Positions 18,885 to 27,519 of a stretch of 64,000 nucleotides of DNA are shown here, in pieces. The stretch is from Bradyrhizobium sp. CCBAU 051011. Its GTDB lineage: Bacteria > Pseudomonadota > Alphaproteobacteria > Rhizobiales > Xanthobacteraceae. A model generated the notes under the pieces. The model was not told where the DNA came from. It was given only the letters and a program-made list of their open reading frames with translations, and did not search any database. The stretch lies in contig NZ_CP022222.1 of the NCBI RefSeq assembly GCF_009930815.1, positions 3,266,501 through 3,330,500 of the forward strand, given 5' to 3'. Positions within the stretch are counted from its first letter, which is position 1. Every line of letters begins with the position of its first letter. The position numbers were made by a program, and so were the translations under genes.

Positions 18885-19526
18885 TCAGGTGAGACGCGGA
18901 GCCTTTTCGGCCTCGTCACGTCCCCAGCCGGCGTCCGCGATCGACGTGTCGATCAGCTCGCCGCGCAAGAGCGCGAGCGGCGATTTGTAGTACAGCGCGA
19001 TGTTGTGGAGGGGATCCGTCAGGACTTTGAAGACCCATACCAGTCCGGTCTGACCGTCACGGGTGACGAAAAGCTGGATCATCCGAAGGAGGGCGCCGCC
19101 GATGCCGATGACGAGCCATACCGTGCCGACGTGCCGGATGAAGTCAAGCCACCCGGCAGGCGGATCGAACATGCCAAACAGCGGAAAGACGTACAGTGCG
19201 AGCGGCGTCAGGCCCCAGATAATCAAGAGCACAATCTTCCGCATCTGGTTGTAGCCGATCTTGACCGCCTCCTTGTACTCGTTGCTGACTTTGTTCACGT
19301 CATCGTAGCCGTTCGGCTCGAAGCAAAAATGTCCGGTCTGCCGCGTCAGCATCGCAAGCCAGCCGACAAGCCCGGCCATTGCAGGGTCCTTGAACAAGAG
19401 CGCATAGCAACCGAGGAAGATGAAGGCGCTGATCAAATGCAGCGTCTGATTAATTCTGCTCTGGTGATAGTAACGGTAGTCATCCCACCGCAGTGTTCGC
19501 AGCATGTCTGACAAATGGCTCATCAT
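18885..19526 (-). CDS. Mpo1-like (DUF962-type) integral membrane protein
   Basis: About 213 residues with roughly four to five hydrophobic segments (around IFLGCYALLF, WLAMLTRQTGHF, IVLLIIWGLTPLALYVF, TVWLVIGIGGAL). The pattern YHQSRINQTLH followed by TGHFCFEPN recalls the YH-x4-N-x3-H and GH-x2-xE signature of Mpo1/YGL010w proteins. In yeast, Mpo1 is an iron-dependent dioxygenase acting on 2-hydroxy fatty acids. The length and the first two motifs fit; the remainder differs, so the assignment is tentative. GAGG precedes ATG 19526. The gene is intact but hemmed in by IS relics, and its 3' end abuts truncated OrfB of element C. Confidence 0.6.
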   Translation of the reverse strand: MMSHLSDMLRTLRWDDYRYYHQSRINQTLHLISAFIFLGCYALLFKDPAMAGLVGWLAMLTRQTGHFCFEPNGYDDVNKVSNEYKEAVKIGYNQMRKIVLLIIWGLTPLALYVFPLFGMFDPPAGWLDFIRHVGTVWLVIGIGGALLRMIQLFVTRDGQTGLVWVFKVLTDPLHNIALYYKSPLALLRGELIDTSIADAGWGRDEAEKAPRLT

Positions 19527-19529
19527 CAA

Positions 19530-20043
19530 TCCTCGATCGTTTTGACGGCGCTGCAGCCATAGGCCGAGTCCGTGACGGCTGCGTGAATGTCAATCGGCCT
19601 TTAGATCGCGGTTTGTTGTCAAGCTCCCATTTGGAACCTCCAATGGCACGATGATAGCGCTCGTGCCGTCGGGGCTGGTCAGGGTTGCGCAGACGGCGCG
19701 AGCGCGGCTGAGCTGAGTGGTTAGTTCAGGCACTGTATAGGGCTTATAGTTGACCTTGGCATCTCGTTTGATGCCGTGCGGGGGTGATCATTGGCGTCCA
19801 CAGGCGAGACGCCCAAACACCGGGCCGATAAAACAAACGAGGAATATCGATCACCTGGGAGATGGCGTCTCATGGCGCAATGAGGCGCCTTATGCAAAAC
19901 CGATGGAACTAGGCTGGCAGGCGTTTGGTCATGCCGGGGATGCGCTCCCATTCGGGGACGGCGTGGCGTGTGTGTCGCCGCTCTAGGGACGGCGATGGAT
20001 TGTCGGATGTCCGCTCACGATAGAACGTTGGCAAAGATCCCGA
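19530..20043. other. Unassigned stretch; short protein-like remnant near 19609-19793 (-)
   Basis: On the minus strand a 61-codon stretch without a start codon reads VNYKPYTVPELTTQLSRARA and then SPDGTSAIIVPLEVPNG. The composition is protein-like, but I recognise no family. The rest shows nothing identifiable up to the truncated IS3 element D at about 20050. Confidence 0.35.
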
Positions 20044-20053
20044 ATGAGGAAAG

Positions 20054-20164
20054 ATGAAGCGGCTACGTCAGCTCGAAGAAGAGAACGCGAAGTTGAAGCG
20101 GATCGTCGCCGACCTGTCTTTGGACAAGGCCATGCTGCAGGATGTTCTTTCAAAAAAGCTCTGA
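20054..20164 (+). pseudogene. IS3-family OrfA, C-terminal part only
   Basis: The coil MKRLRQLEEENAKLKRIVAD followed by LSLDKAMLQDVLSKKL is the last third of OrfA. The N-terminal helix-turn-helix is missing. The slip sequence TCAAAAAAGC just before the stop is the expected -1 frameshift site linking to orfB. Confidence 0.78.
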
Positions 20165-20991
20165 AGCCTGGCCGCAAGCGCGAACTTGTCGACAAGTTGC
20201 GCCGCGACTGGAAGGTCTCGATCAGGCGTGCCTGCTCCACCCTCCGGATTGATCGTGCACTTTACGTCTATAAGTCGGGCGACCAGGCCGACCTCAAGCA
20301 TCGCATCAGAAGCATCTGCGAGACCCGGGTGCGCTACGGTTACCGGCGCGTCCACGTATTGTTGCGGCGGGATGGCTGGTCGGTCAACGTCAAACGCATC
20401 CACCGGCTTTACAAGGAACTGGGCTTACAATTGCGCAACAAGACACCCAAGCGCCGCGTCAAGGCCAAGCTGCGCGATGACCGCAAGCCAGCGACGCGAT
20501 CGAACGAGACCTGGGCGATGGACTTTGTTCATGATCAGCTGGCAACCGGGCGAAGGATTCGGGTGCTCACGATTGTCGATATCCTCTCCCGTTTCTCGCC
20601 GGCGCTGGAGCCACGGTACACGTTCCGCGGCATCGACGTCGTGGAGGTGCTGGAAAGAGTCTGCAATGAAGTGGGATTCCCGGCGACGACCCGTGTCGAT
20701 CAAGGCAGCGAGTTCGTGTCGCGCGATCTTGACCTGTGGGCCTATCAGCGCGGCATCACGCTGGACTTCTCCAGGCCGGGCAAGCCGACAGACAACGGCT
20801 TCATCGAATCGTTCAATGGCAAATTCCGCACCGAGTGTCTCAACACGCACTGGTTCATGAGTCTTGACGATGCCCGTGCGAAGATGGAGGATTGGCGTAG
20901 AGACTACAACGAGATCCGACCCCACAGCGCGATCGGCAACAAGGCGCCGATATCGCGATTGAATGGCTCATCGGCGCCCCCGCCAGCATGA
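20149..20991 (+). CDS. IS3-family OrfB transposase (intact)
   Basis: Begins KKALKPGRKRELVDKLRRDW. HTH_21-type region: ICETRVRYGYRRVHVLLRRD. The rve integrase core carries all three DDE blocks: WAMDFVHDQLATGRRIRVL, TRVDQGSEFVSRDLDLWAY and DNGFIESFNGKFRTECLNTH. It ends IRPHSAIGNKAPISRLNG. It normally depends on frameshifting from OrfA, which is truncated here, so it is probably expressed poorly. This is the best-preserved member of the group and serves as reference for element B. Confidence 0.85.
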   Translation, partial: FKKALKPGRKRELVDKLRRDWKVSIRRACSTLRIDRALYVYKSGDQADLKHRIRSICETRVRYGYRRVHVLLRRDGWSVNVKRIHRLYKELGLQLRNKTPKRRVKAKLRDDRKPATRSNETWAMDFVHDQLATGRRIRVLTIVDILSRFSPALEPRYTFRGIDVVEVLERVCNEVGFPATTRVDQGSEFVSRDLDLWAYQRGITLDFSRPGKPTDNGFIESFNGKFRTECLNTHWFMSLDDARAKMEDWRRDYNEIRPHSAIGNKAPISRLNGSSAPPPA

Positions 20992-21054
20992 GCCTAACCG
21001 CGGAAAATTCCAGCTGGGGCTGGCCTAGTTTTGGGGAGCACTTCATAACACTCC

Positions 21055-21170
21055 GAGACTCTAACTGCCGCCGGATGAAAATGCAGTGGCAGGTCACTGG
21101 TCCAAAGTTCGGTCTCGCTACAAAGCTCCGAGACTCTAACCGCTGGATGAAATTTAGGTGGTAGGTCACA
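21055..21170. repeat. Two tandem IS3-type right ends
   Basis: GAGACTCTAACTGCCGCCGG...GGCAGGTCA (ending 21096) is followed about 25 bases later by a similar GAGACTCTAACCGCTGGATG...GGTAGGTCA ending near 21168. The intervening TGGTCCAAAGTTCGGTCTCG also occurs in inverse form near 14225. A second, otherwise deleted IS3 relative therefore ended here. Confidence 0.6.
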
Positions 21171-21435
21171 GAATCTCGCAATGACCGCGGGACAATTAAG
21201 CCAACTTGACAGCGCCTCAAACCTGCTAACGCGCTGATTTGATCCTTGACAGGAATTGGGGCCCAGCTTAACATTCACTATAACGCTTATTCACATTCGT
21301 TAACGCCCTAATGTTAGCGGTGTGTGTGCGGGGCGAATGCAATCTGTTCGCTCCAGTACAAGTCGGAGCACTAGCCTGAAGCACGTTCGGTTGGCGCGTC
21401 GCGTCATCATTAGCGAAACTTGAAAGAGGGTTGCC
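21171..21435 (+). other. Leader of the RTX gene
   Basis: About 265 bases separate the IS end and the RTX start. The stretch is AT-richer than its neighbours (ATTCACTATAACGCTTATTC near 21270) and probably holds the promoter, but I cannot identify a defined operator. AAAGAGGG lies just ahead of ATG 21436. Confidence 0.4.
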
Positions 21436-22395
21436 ATGGCCGTCTCGTACCTGACGAAAACTGAGCTGGACCAGTTTCTCCACCATAACGGAAATCACAT
21501 TGAGGCGAGCGTCAGGTCGGCACTGATCGACTCGTTAGAACGTAGCGGAGTGTATAGCGATCATCCTGGGGATACTTCGAAGGCTGCGTTTCAGTCTGGA
21601 CCGTTCTCCGGAGGGGCCGTTCCAGCAGGCATTCAGGTTCTCGACGTTGCGCAGTCAACCACCGTCGAGACCACGCCGAACCTGAAGGCGATCATTCTCG
21701 ATGACGCTGGAGGCAAGACGCTCAACGTGATCGGCGGCCACAATGACGTGTTCATCGCCATGGGAAAAGGTTCCGACAGCGTGAACCTGTATGATTACGG
21801 GAACGACACGGTCTATGGCGGCAGCGGCAACGACGCGATCCGCGGCGGGCACGGTAACAGCTCGCTGTTCGGCGGCGCCGGCAACGACAGCATCTATGGT
21901 GGCAGCGGCAACGAGACTTTGTCCGGCGGCAGCGGTAACGACTATCTTGAGGCGGGCACCGGCGCTCAGTTGCTAGAAGGTGGCAGCGGCAACGACGTGC
22001 TGCAAGACCTATCGTCAGCAGGCCGCAGCACGCTCCTCGGTGGCTACGGCAACGACACGCTAATCGGCGTACAGGGCGATGTCTTTGAGGGCGGCAGCGG
22101 CAATGACGTCTTCTGGGTCTACGGCGAGTCAGGATTGAACTCGACGCTGCAGGGAGGAGGCGGCAACGATACGTTCCATCTTCAGACCCACACTGGAAAT
22201 GATACGATAATAGGCGGCACAGGCTCGGACATCGTGGATTTCGCAGATCGCTCCTCCTTTGATGTTACGAAGATCGATTTCGACGATAAAACCAACTCCT
22301 ACACGCTGCACTTCGGCGACAACCAGACGGTGGTGGTCAGTGGCGTCGAATATCTCCACTTCACCGATGGAGACGTGCAGTTGCCGAAGCTCTGA
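21436..22395 (+). CDS. RTX (hemolysin-type calcium-binding repeat) protein, type I secreted
   Basis: 319 residues. The N-terminal 95 residues have no repeats. From about residue 105 to 270 there are some ten glycine/aspartate nonapeptides (GGSGND, GGAGNDSIYG, GGYGNDTLIG, GGTGSDIVDF) that fold as a calcium-binding parallel beta-roll. The C-terminal 45 residues (VSGVEYLHFTDGDVQL) resemble the uncleaved type I secretion signal of this family. There is no Sec signal peptide. No toxin, protease or lipase domain is visible, so it could be a small adhesin, matrix protein or structural surface protein. A strong terminator follows. The ABC exporter and HlyD adaptor downstream are the obvious export route. 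A collapsed paralogue lies at 46740. Confidence 0.9.
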   Translation: MAVSYLTKTELDQFLHHNGNHIEASVRSALIDSLERSGVYSDHPGDTSKAAFQSGPFSGGAVPAGIQVLDVAQSTTVETTPNLKAIILDDAGGKTLNVIGGHNDVFIAMGKGSDSVNLYDYGNDTVYGGSGNDAIRGGHGNSSLFGGAGNDSIYGGSGNETLSGGSGNDYLEAGTGAQLLEGGSGNDVLQDLSSAGRSTLLGGYGNDTLIGVQGDVFEGGSGNDVFWVYGESGLNSTLQGGGGNDTFHLQTHTGNDTIIGGTGSDIVDFADRSSFDVTKIDFDDKTNSYTLHFGDNQTVVVSGVEYLHFTDGDVQLPKL

Positions 22396-22420
22396 ACCGG
22401 CGCCTGCAAGCTGCGCTGAG

Positions 22421-22452
22421 AAAGCCCCGCTCGTGGCGGGGCTTTGCCTTTG
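22421..22452 (+). terminator. Rho-independent terminator after the RTX gene
   Basis: A perfect 10-bp stem AAAGCCCCGC / GCGGGGCTTT with a 5-base loop (TCGTG), followed by GCCTTT. It lies 26 bases after the RTX stop. It would isolate or attenuate RTX transcription from the downstream exporter genes. Confidence 0.85.
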
Positions 22453-22559
22453 AGCTCAGCGCTTTGGCATCTCATGGACAAAGTCTTTTCACTGGTGGCT
22501 ATGTTGTGGTTTGTTAATGTGATTATCTGGCCCTCTCACCACACCCGGTGCAGGAACGG

Positions 22560-23189
22560 ATGTCGTCTGTCACGATGAAGCGATTGCTCAACGCGGGCTC
22601 AGGATCCGGTACGGCCCAGCGCATCGCCCGGATGATTCTCGACCAGGGTTGGGAAGAGGCCCGGCTCGACATCGACCCGGATGTCAAACCAGATGTGATC
22701 GGCTCGATCCTTGAGTTGAGTGGCGCGTTCAAGCCTCAGTCCTTCAACGCGGTTTGGTCATCGCATGTGCTCGAGCACCTCTATGCGCACGAGGTCTATC
22801 CCACATTGCGGCAATTCCACCAGATCCTTAAGCCTGATGGTTTCGCCTTAATCATGAGCCCGGATCTGCAATCGGTCGCTCAATTCATAGTCCAGCATGG
22901 CATCGGCGCAATAGCCTATCATTCGCCGGCGGGGCCCATCAGGCCGCTCGACATGCTCTACGGCCATTCGCGCGCGATCGAGGAGGGGCGCGTCCACATG
23001 GCCCACCGCACCGGATTTACGGCCGAGCGACTCGGTAATCTCCTGCTGATGGCCGGGTTTCCGACCGTTTCCGTCAGCAGCCAAAATTTCGAGGTCTGTG
23101 CGCTCGCGCTGATGCCCGAGGCCGACGGCGAGGCCATCCAGAGGTCTTTGTTAGAATCCGGCTTCAATTTTCAGGAAGCCCAGGCCTGA
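22560..23189 (+). CDS. Class I SAM-dependent methyltransferase
   Basis: 209 residues. LLNAGSGSGTAQRI is the SAM-binding glycine motif, and ARLDIDPDVKPDVIG the acidic motif II. WSSHVLEHLYAHEVYPTLRQ is the conserved post-motif region and HQILKPDGFALIMSPDLQSV follows it, as in Methyltransf_11 proteins. ATG 22560 was chosen for the preceding CAGGAACGG; an in-frame ATG at 22575 is possible. It lies between the RTX gene and its exporter, suggesting a role in modifying a secreted product or glycan, but the substrate is unknown. Confidence 0.82.
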   Translation: MSSVTMKRLLNAGSGSGTAQRIARMILDQGWEEARLDIDPDVKPDVIGSILELSGAFKPQSFNAVWSSHVLEHLYAHEVYPTLRQFHQILKPDGFALIMSPDLQSVAQFIVQHGIGAIAYHSPAGPIRPLDMLYGHSRAIEEGRVHMAHRTGFTAERLGNLLLMAGFPTVSVSSQNFEVCALALMPEADGEAIQRSLLESGFNFQEAQA

Positions 23190-23321
23190 GGTATCTGTGA
23201 GTGCGGCCAGCCATTCCTCACAATTTGAACGATAAGTGCGGCTGGCTTTCTTTGCCGCTCAATGTTATACTCGTAGTTGAACGTGAGCGTCTTAACATAA
23301 TTGGCAGATCGCTTGACCCCC

Positions 23322-25556
23322 ATGACCGTCCACGGTGCCGATGACCGGAACCTGGCCGATGCGGCACCCGCATCGGCACTGGGGTGCCTGATTATCGTCG
23401 CACGACAGCACGGGCTGCACCTCACGTCCTCACAGCTCATCCAAGACAACCTTCTGCCGGACGAGAACGTCACACTGCATCAGCTTGTCCGCTGTGCGGA
23501 GAAAGCGGGCATGCGCGCGAAGTGCGTCAAGCTCGATTGGGGCGGACTGTCTCATCTGAAGAAGGCGCTTCCGGTCATCGTTCGGCTTCGGAATGGGAGC
23601 CACATGGTGCTCCTGCGTGTCGAGGGAGACGCTCACAATACGCGCATCGTGCTGAGGGATCCGAATGCCGCGGAAGACGCGCTGCTCGTGATCGACCAAC
23701 CACGATTCGAAGATATCTGGTCCGGCGATCTCGTCCTAATCAAGCGCAATTACGAGATATCGGACGAAGCGCAGCCGTTCAGTTTCGGCCTCGTAGCCGC
23801 GCTGTTGTTCCGCGAACGCCGCATGGTCCGCGACGTCGCGATTGCCGCCGCGATCCTTGGGCTTCTTGGCCTGGCGCCGATCATGTTCTGGCGCTTGTTG
23901 TCGGACAAGGTGATCTTCTACAAGGCGTACAACACGTTCTATGTGCTCTGCGTCGCGATGCTGGTGGTCATAGCCTTCGAGGCGGCGTTCTCGTTCTTGA
24001 GACAGTTCCTTGTCCATCGCTTGACGACCAGGCTGGACGTCAAATTGTCGACCTACGTCTTCGAAAAGGTCCTCAATCTTCCCATCGACTACTTCGAGCA
24101 GACGGCGGTCGGCCTCGTCGCGCGCGACATTCGCGAAGTGTTTCGCATCCGATCGTTCCTGATGGGGCAATTGTTCGGCACTATTCTCGACTCTACGACG
24201 CTGATGTTCTTCCTGCCCGTCATGTTCTTTTTCAGCCCCGTCATGACCTTCGTGGTTCTCGCCTTGTCGGGCTTGATCGTCGCCTGGCTCGTCCTGATGT
24301 TGCCGAATTACCGCAAGGCGTCGACAGCCGTGCTGGCCGCGGAGGGCGCGCAGGGCGCATTTTTGGTTCAAACCTTGAATGGCATCCGGACGATCAAGTC
24401 GCTCGCGCTAGATACGCGGCAGCGCCACATGTGGGATGTTCTGGTCGCACGGGTTGCCAGAGCCCGGCTCGTCGAAGGCATGACTGGAAACGCCATCCAG
24501 TCGGTCGTGCGTCCGCTGGAGCGGCTGGCCGTCAGCGGCTCCTATGCGCTCGGCGTCTATCTCGCGCTTGAAAGCAACGATCCGGTCTATATCGGGGCGC
24601 TGTTCTCATTTCTGCTGTTGTCGCAGCGCGTCTCGGGTCCGCTGATGCAGATGGCGCAGCTCATCAATCAATACGACGAGGCGCGAAGTGCGGTTGCAAT
24701 CGTCGGCAATCTGGTCAACCGGCCGGCCGAAGAGGGACGTTCCGGCCATGGCGTGCGTTCGCCGCTCGAGGGCAAGGTGGAGTTCTCCGGCGTCACCTTC
24801 AAATACAAGGGAGCGCTATCGACGACGCTGAACAACATCTCCTTCGAAATCCCGCTGGGGACTACTTTGGGCGTGATGGGCAAGAGCGGATCCGGCAAGA
24901 CCACGATTACGCGGCTGTTGCAGCGGCTGCATTCCGACTATGAGGGATTGATCAAGATTGATGGCATCGACGTTCGCGAGTACGACATCGACCATCTCCG
25001 TCGTAACGTGGGCGTGGTGCTCCAGGAGAATTTTCTGTTCAGTGGGACCATCCGCGAAAACATCACCGCGGCCAAGCCGGACGCGTCGTTCGATGATGTG
25101 GTCAGGGCGGCGAGGCTGGCGGGTGCGGAAGAATTCATCGACAAGCTGCCGCGTGGCTACGAGACGCATATCTATGAAGGTTCGCCGAACCTCTCGGGAG
25201 GGCAGCGGCAGCGGCTTGCGATCGCGCGTGCGTTGATCGTCAACCCGCCGATCCTGATCCTCGATGAGGCGACAAGCGCGCTCGACGCCGACAGCGAAGC
25301 GATCGTGAACGCCAACATAACGCGCATCGCGCATGGCCGGACGCTGATCATTATCTCGCATCGCCTGTCCTCCCTGACAAAGGCGGATGCAATTCTCGTG
25401 GTTAATCGTGGTGTGGTCGACGATATCGGGCGGCATGAGGAGCTCCTGGCGCGCAACGATATCTACAGCTCGCTGTGGTATCAGCAGAACACGCATTTGG
25501 TGCCGGCGACCCGCAACGATCAGTCAAGATTCGGGAGTCCGACGCTTGTCTCCTGA
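23322..25556 (+). CDS. Type I secretion ABC exporter (HlyB-like, C39-like domain)
   Basis: The inner-membrane ATPase of a type I secretion system. Residues about 15-140 form a C39-type domain, but the catalytic Cys position reads ALGCLIIVARQHG without the DCG triad start. It is thus a non-cleaving C39-like domain as in HlyB, which binds RTX substrates. Five to six membrane segments follow (AAAILGLLGLAPIMF, TFYVLCVAMLVVIAF, LMFFLPVMFFF, MTFVVLALSGLIVAWL). The ATPase has Walker A GKSGSGKTT near residue 520, signature LSGGQRQR near 625, Walker B ILILDEATSALD and switch His IISHR. ATG 23322 is preferred over an in-frame TTG at 23301. The end overlaps the HlyD start. Confidence 0.9.
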   Translation: MTVHGADDRNLADAAPASALGCLIIVARQHGLHLTSSQLIQDNLLPDENVTLHQLVRCAEKAGMRAKCVKLDWGGLSHLKKALPVIVRLRNGSHMVLLRVEGDAHNTRIVLRDPNAAEDALLVIDQPRFEDIWSGDLVLIKRNYEISDEAQPFSFGLVAALLFRERRMVRDVAIAAAILGLLGLAPIMFWRLLSDKVIFYKAYNTFYVLCVAMLVVIAFEAAFSFLRQFLVHRLTTRLDVKLSTYVFEKVLNLPIDYFEQTAVGLVARDIREVFRIRSFLMGQLFGTILDSTTLMFFLPVMFFFSPVMTFVVLALSGLIVAWLVLMLPNYRKASTAVLAAEGAQGAFLVQTLNGIRTIKSLALDTRQRHMWDVLVARVARARLVEGMTGNAIQSVVRPLERLAVSGSYALGVYLALESNDPVYIGALFSFLLLSQRVSGPLMQMAQLINQYDEARSAVAIVGNLVNRPAEEGRSGHGVRSPLEGKVEFSGVTFKYKGALSTTLNNISFEIPLGTTLGVMGKSGSGKTTITRLLQRLHSDYEGLIKIDGIDVREYDIDHLRRNVGVVLQENFLFSGTIRENITAAKPDASFDDVVRAARLAGAEEFIDKLPRGYETHIYEGSPNLSGGQRQRLAIARALIVNPPILILDEATSALDADSEAIVNANITRIAHGRTLIIISHRLSSLTKADAILVVNRGVVDDIGRHEELLARNDIYSSLWYQQNTHLVPATRNDQSRFGSPTLVS

Positions 25557-26889
25557 TGGTGCGCTTGCGACTGTTCGCCAATTTCAATCGGAAACGGATG
25601 CGATCCGAGAGGAGGCTGAGCCTCTGGTCGCGCGGGCAACGCTGTTTGTGCTCTCGGCCTTCCTGGTCACGATCGTTGCCATTCTCGCTCTGACGCGGAT
25701 AGATCGCGTCATCACCAGCGCTGGGGGCCGAATCGTGCCGGTGGGACAGATCAGCGTCCTTCAGGCGCTGGATCCATCGATCATTAAGACGATTGACGTG
25801 CGGGAAGGCGAGCAGGTGCAACCGGGACAGCTTATTGCGACCCTGGACGCGACCTTTACGTCGGCGGACCTGACCCAGGCAAAATTGCAGATCGCTAGCC
25901 TCGAGACTCAGGTGGCGCGCGATGAAGCCGAGCTGAACCAGCATCCGCTGGTCTTTGCGAGCAAGCCAGATCCGGACTACCAGAAATACGCGGCCTTGCA
26001 GCGGGCGCTCTATGATCAGCGGACGGCGCAATATACCGCGCAGATCAATAGTTTCGATTCGAAGATCAAGCAGACCCAGGCGACAATGGAGAAGCTTCGC
26101 GGGGACGATGCGAGATATCGGCAGCGTGACGAGATCTTGCAGAAGATCGAGACCATGCGCACGACGCTGGCCGAGCACGGCACGGGCTCGCAGCTCAATA
26201 TGTTTATCTCCCAGGACACAAGGCTTGAATTGCTGCGGACCCTGGAGAACACCCATAGCAGCCTAATCGAAGCCCAGAATACGCTCGCCGCGTCAATCGC
26301 GGACCGTGACGCCTTCAAGCAGCAATGGTTTGCGCAACTGAGTCAGGACCTCGTGACGACCCGCAACAAGCTCGACGAGGCCAGAGCCTCTTATGAGAAG
26401 GCGCTCAGGCACCAGGATCTGGTCCGATTGACCGCCGCCGAAGGCTCGGTCGTGTTGACGATGGCAAGGCTCTCGGTCGGGTCGGTGCTGAAGCCCGGCG
26501 ATCCCTTCATCACCCTGATGCCGACCGACACCAAGCTCGAGGCTGAAATTCGCATCGCCTCGCGCGATGTCGGTTTCATCCGGCCCGGAGACCCCTGCAC
26601 GATGCGGATCGATGCGTTCAATGCCGCGGAGCATGGTACAGCCGATGGCAAAGTGCGCTGGATCAGCGAGGGCGCCTTCACCACCGACGACGATGGAAAG
26701 CCTATCGAAGCCTACTACAAGGCGCGGTGCTCGGTGGAGTCGACCAACTTCAAGGATGTGCCGAAAAACTTCCGCCTGATTCCGGGCATGACGCTTGCGG
26801 GAGATGTCCATGTCGGCACGCGGGCGGTCGGAATGTATCTGCTTGGCGGAATGCTGAAAGGCATCCGGGAGGCCATGCGTGAGCCATGA
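25546..26889 (+). CDS. Type I secretion membrane fusion protein (HlyD family)
   Basis: The periplasmic adaptor that links the ABC exporter to a TolC-type outer-membrane channel. One membrane segment (LFVLSAFLVTIVAILAL) follows a short cytoplasmic tail. It has a lipoyl/barrel-sandwich half-motif (IDVREGEQVQPGQLIATLDA) and a long alpha-hairpin with coiled coil (residues about 130-300). A second lipoyl half and the beta-barrel RLSVGSVLKPGDPFITLMP follow. The start is best placed at TTG 25546, behind GGGAG and overlapping the exporter end by 11 bases. The equivalent TTG is conserved in the paralogue at 47.8 kb. No TolC homologue is in the window. The stop overlaps the Sel1 gene start (ATGA). Confidence 0.9.
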   Translation: MSPDGALATVRQFQSETDAIREEAEPLVARATLFVLSAFLVTIVAILALTRIDRVITSAGGRIVPVGQISVLQALDPSIIKTIDVREGEQVQPGQLIATLDATFTSADLTQAKLQIASLETQVARDEAELNQHPLVFASKPDPDYQKYAALQRALYDQRTAQYTAQINSFDSKIKQTQATMEKLRGDDARYRQRDEILQKIETMRTTLAEHGTGSQLNMFISQDTRLELLRTLENTHSSLIEAQNTLAASIADRDAFKQQWFAQLSQDLVTTRNKLDEARASYEKALRHQDLVRLTAAEGSVVLTMARLSVGSVLKPGDPFITLMPTDTKLEAEIRIASRDVGFIRPGDPCTMRIDAFNAAEHGTADGKVRWISEGAFTTDDDGKPIEAYYKARCSVESTNFKDVPKNFRLIPGMTLAGDVHVGTRAVGMYLLGGMLKGIREAMREP

Positions 26890-27375
26890 CGGCATTGACC
26901 CAATCGCTCCTCCAATGGCTTCGGCCCGCGTCTCATGGATCTGAAGAAAGGCGGCTTGGTCCGGCGGAGGCAGCGTTCGAGCGCGGTCACTATCTGGAAG
27001 CGCTTAAGCTCTGGAAGCGCGCCTCGCAAAACGGCGACGCGGAAGCGGACTATCGGATCGGCATGCTCTACGCGAAGAACCAGGGGGTAGTGGGCAGCAT
27101 TCCGGATGCCGTGGTGTGGTGCGAACGCGCGGCGCAGCGAGGTCACGCCGAGGCGCAGTATCAACTCGGTCTGATATATCTGTACGGAGTCAACGCCAGC
27201 CTCGGGCCGAATAGGCCGGAGACCTGGCGTCAATCCTCCGCCGCGCGATTGGGCGATACCGCGTCGAATGTGCATCACCTGATTCCCGCACGGGACCAGT
27301 GTCGCGAAGGATATTAGCTCCGCGTTTCGCTGGATATCGGCCGCGGCCGAGGCCCGCAAAGCGGATGCTGCAGCG
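26886..27375 (+). pseudogene. Sel1-repeat protein, truncated (locus A)
   Basis: It starts ATGA, overlapping the HlyD stop. It carries the first Sel1 repeats (AEADYRIGMLYAKNQGV and AEAQYQLGLIYLYGVNA), matching the 680-residue protein at 49174. After NVHHLIP the frame shifts by one and stops at 27317. The shifted frame continues SSAFRWISAAAEARKADA until homology ends near 27375. About 500 C-terminal residues are lost. Sel1 repeats mediate protein contacts; the intact paralogue suggests a role as accessory to the secretion system. Confidence 0.85.
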
Positions 27376-27392
27376 TGTCGGCGCCGTGTTCG

Positions 27393-27439
27393 AGGATAGG
27401 CGTATGCCTATCCTTATCGCTATCCTTACGACTATCCTT
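27393..27439. repeat. Palindrome plus 12-nt periodic TATCCTT repeats
   Basis: A perfect 9-bp stem AGGATAGGC / GCCTATCCT with loop GTAT (27393-27414) runs directly into TATCCTT units at 27409, 27421 and 27433, exactly 12 bases apart. It marks the junction where the Sel1 homology ends. It could be a terminator-like hairpin or a recombination scar. Confidence 0.6.
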
Positions 27440-27519
27440 TGACATTGTGACCTCGCGACAAACCATTCCGCGAGATCTTCCTAGCCGACCAGATCAGCCC
27501 TCAGCGCGTGGTCTCTGCA

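Larger units (their letters stand above)
20050..21096 (+). mobile_element. IS3-family element D, left end missing
   Basis: It contains the 3' part of orfA (20054-20164), an intact orfB, and a right end that finishes CAGTGGCAGGTCA at 21096. This is the inverse of the TGACCTGCCACTG end at 9171 and 14165. The left end and the 5' half of orfA are gone. Confidence 0.75.

Noticed and set aside
18228..19511. Apparent 427-residue OrfB protein
   Set aside because: Only the first 200 residues are OrfB; the rest reads antisense through the Mpo1-like membrane protein gene.
21820..22200. Tandem repeats in the RTX gene as a CRISPR-like array
   Set aside because: They are in-frame Gly/Asp nonapeptide codons, not repeats separated by unique spacers.
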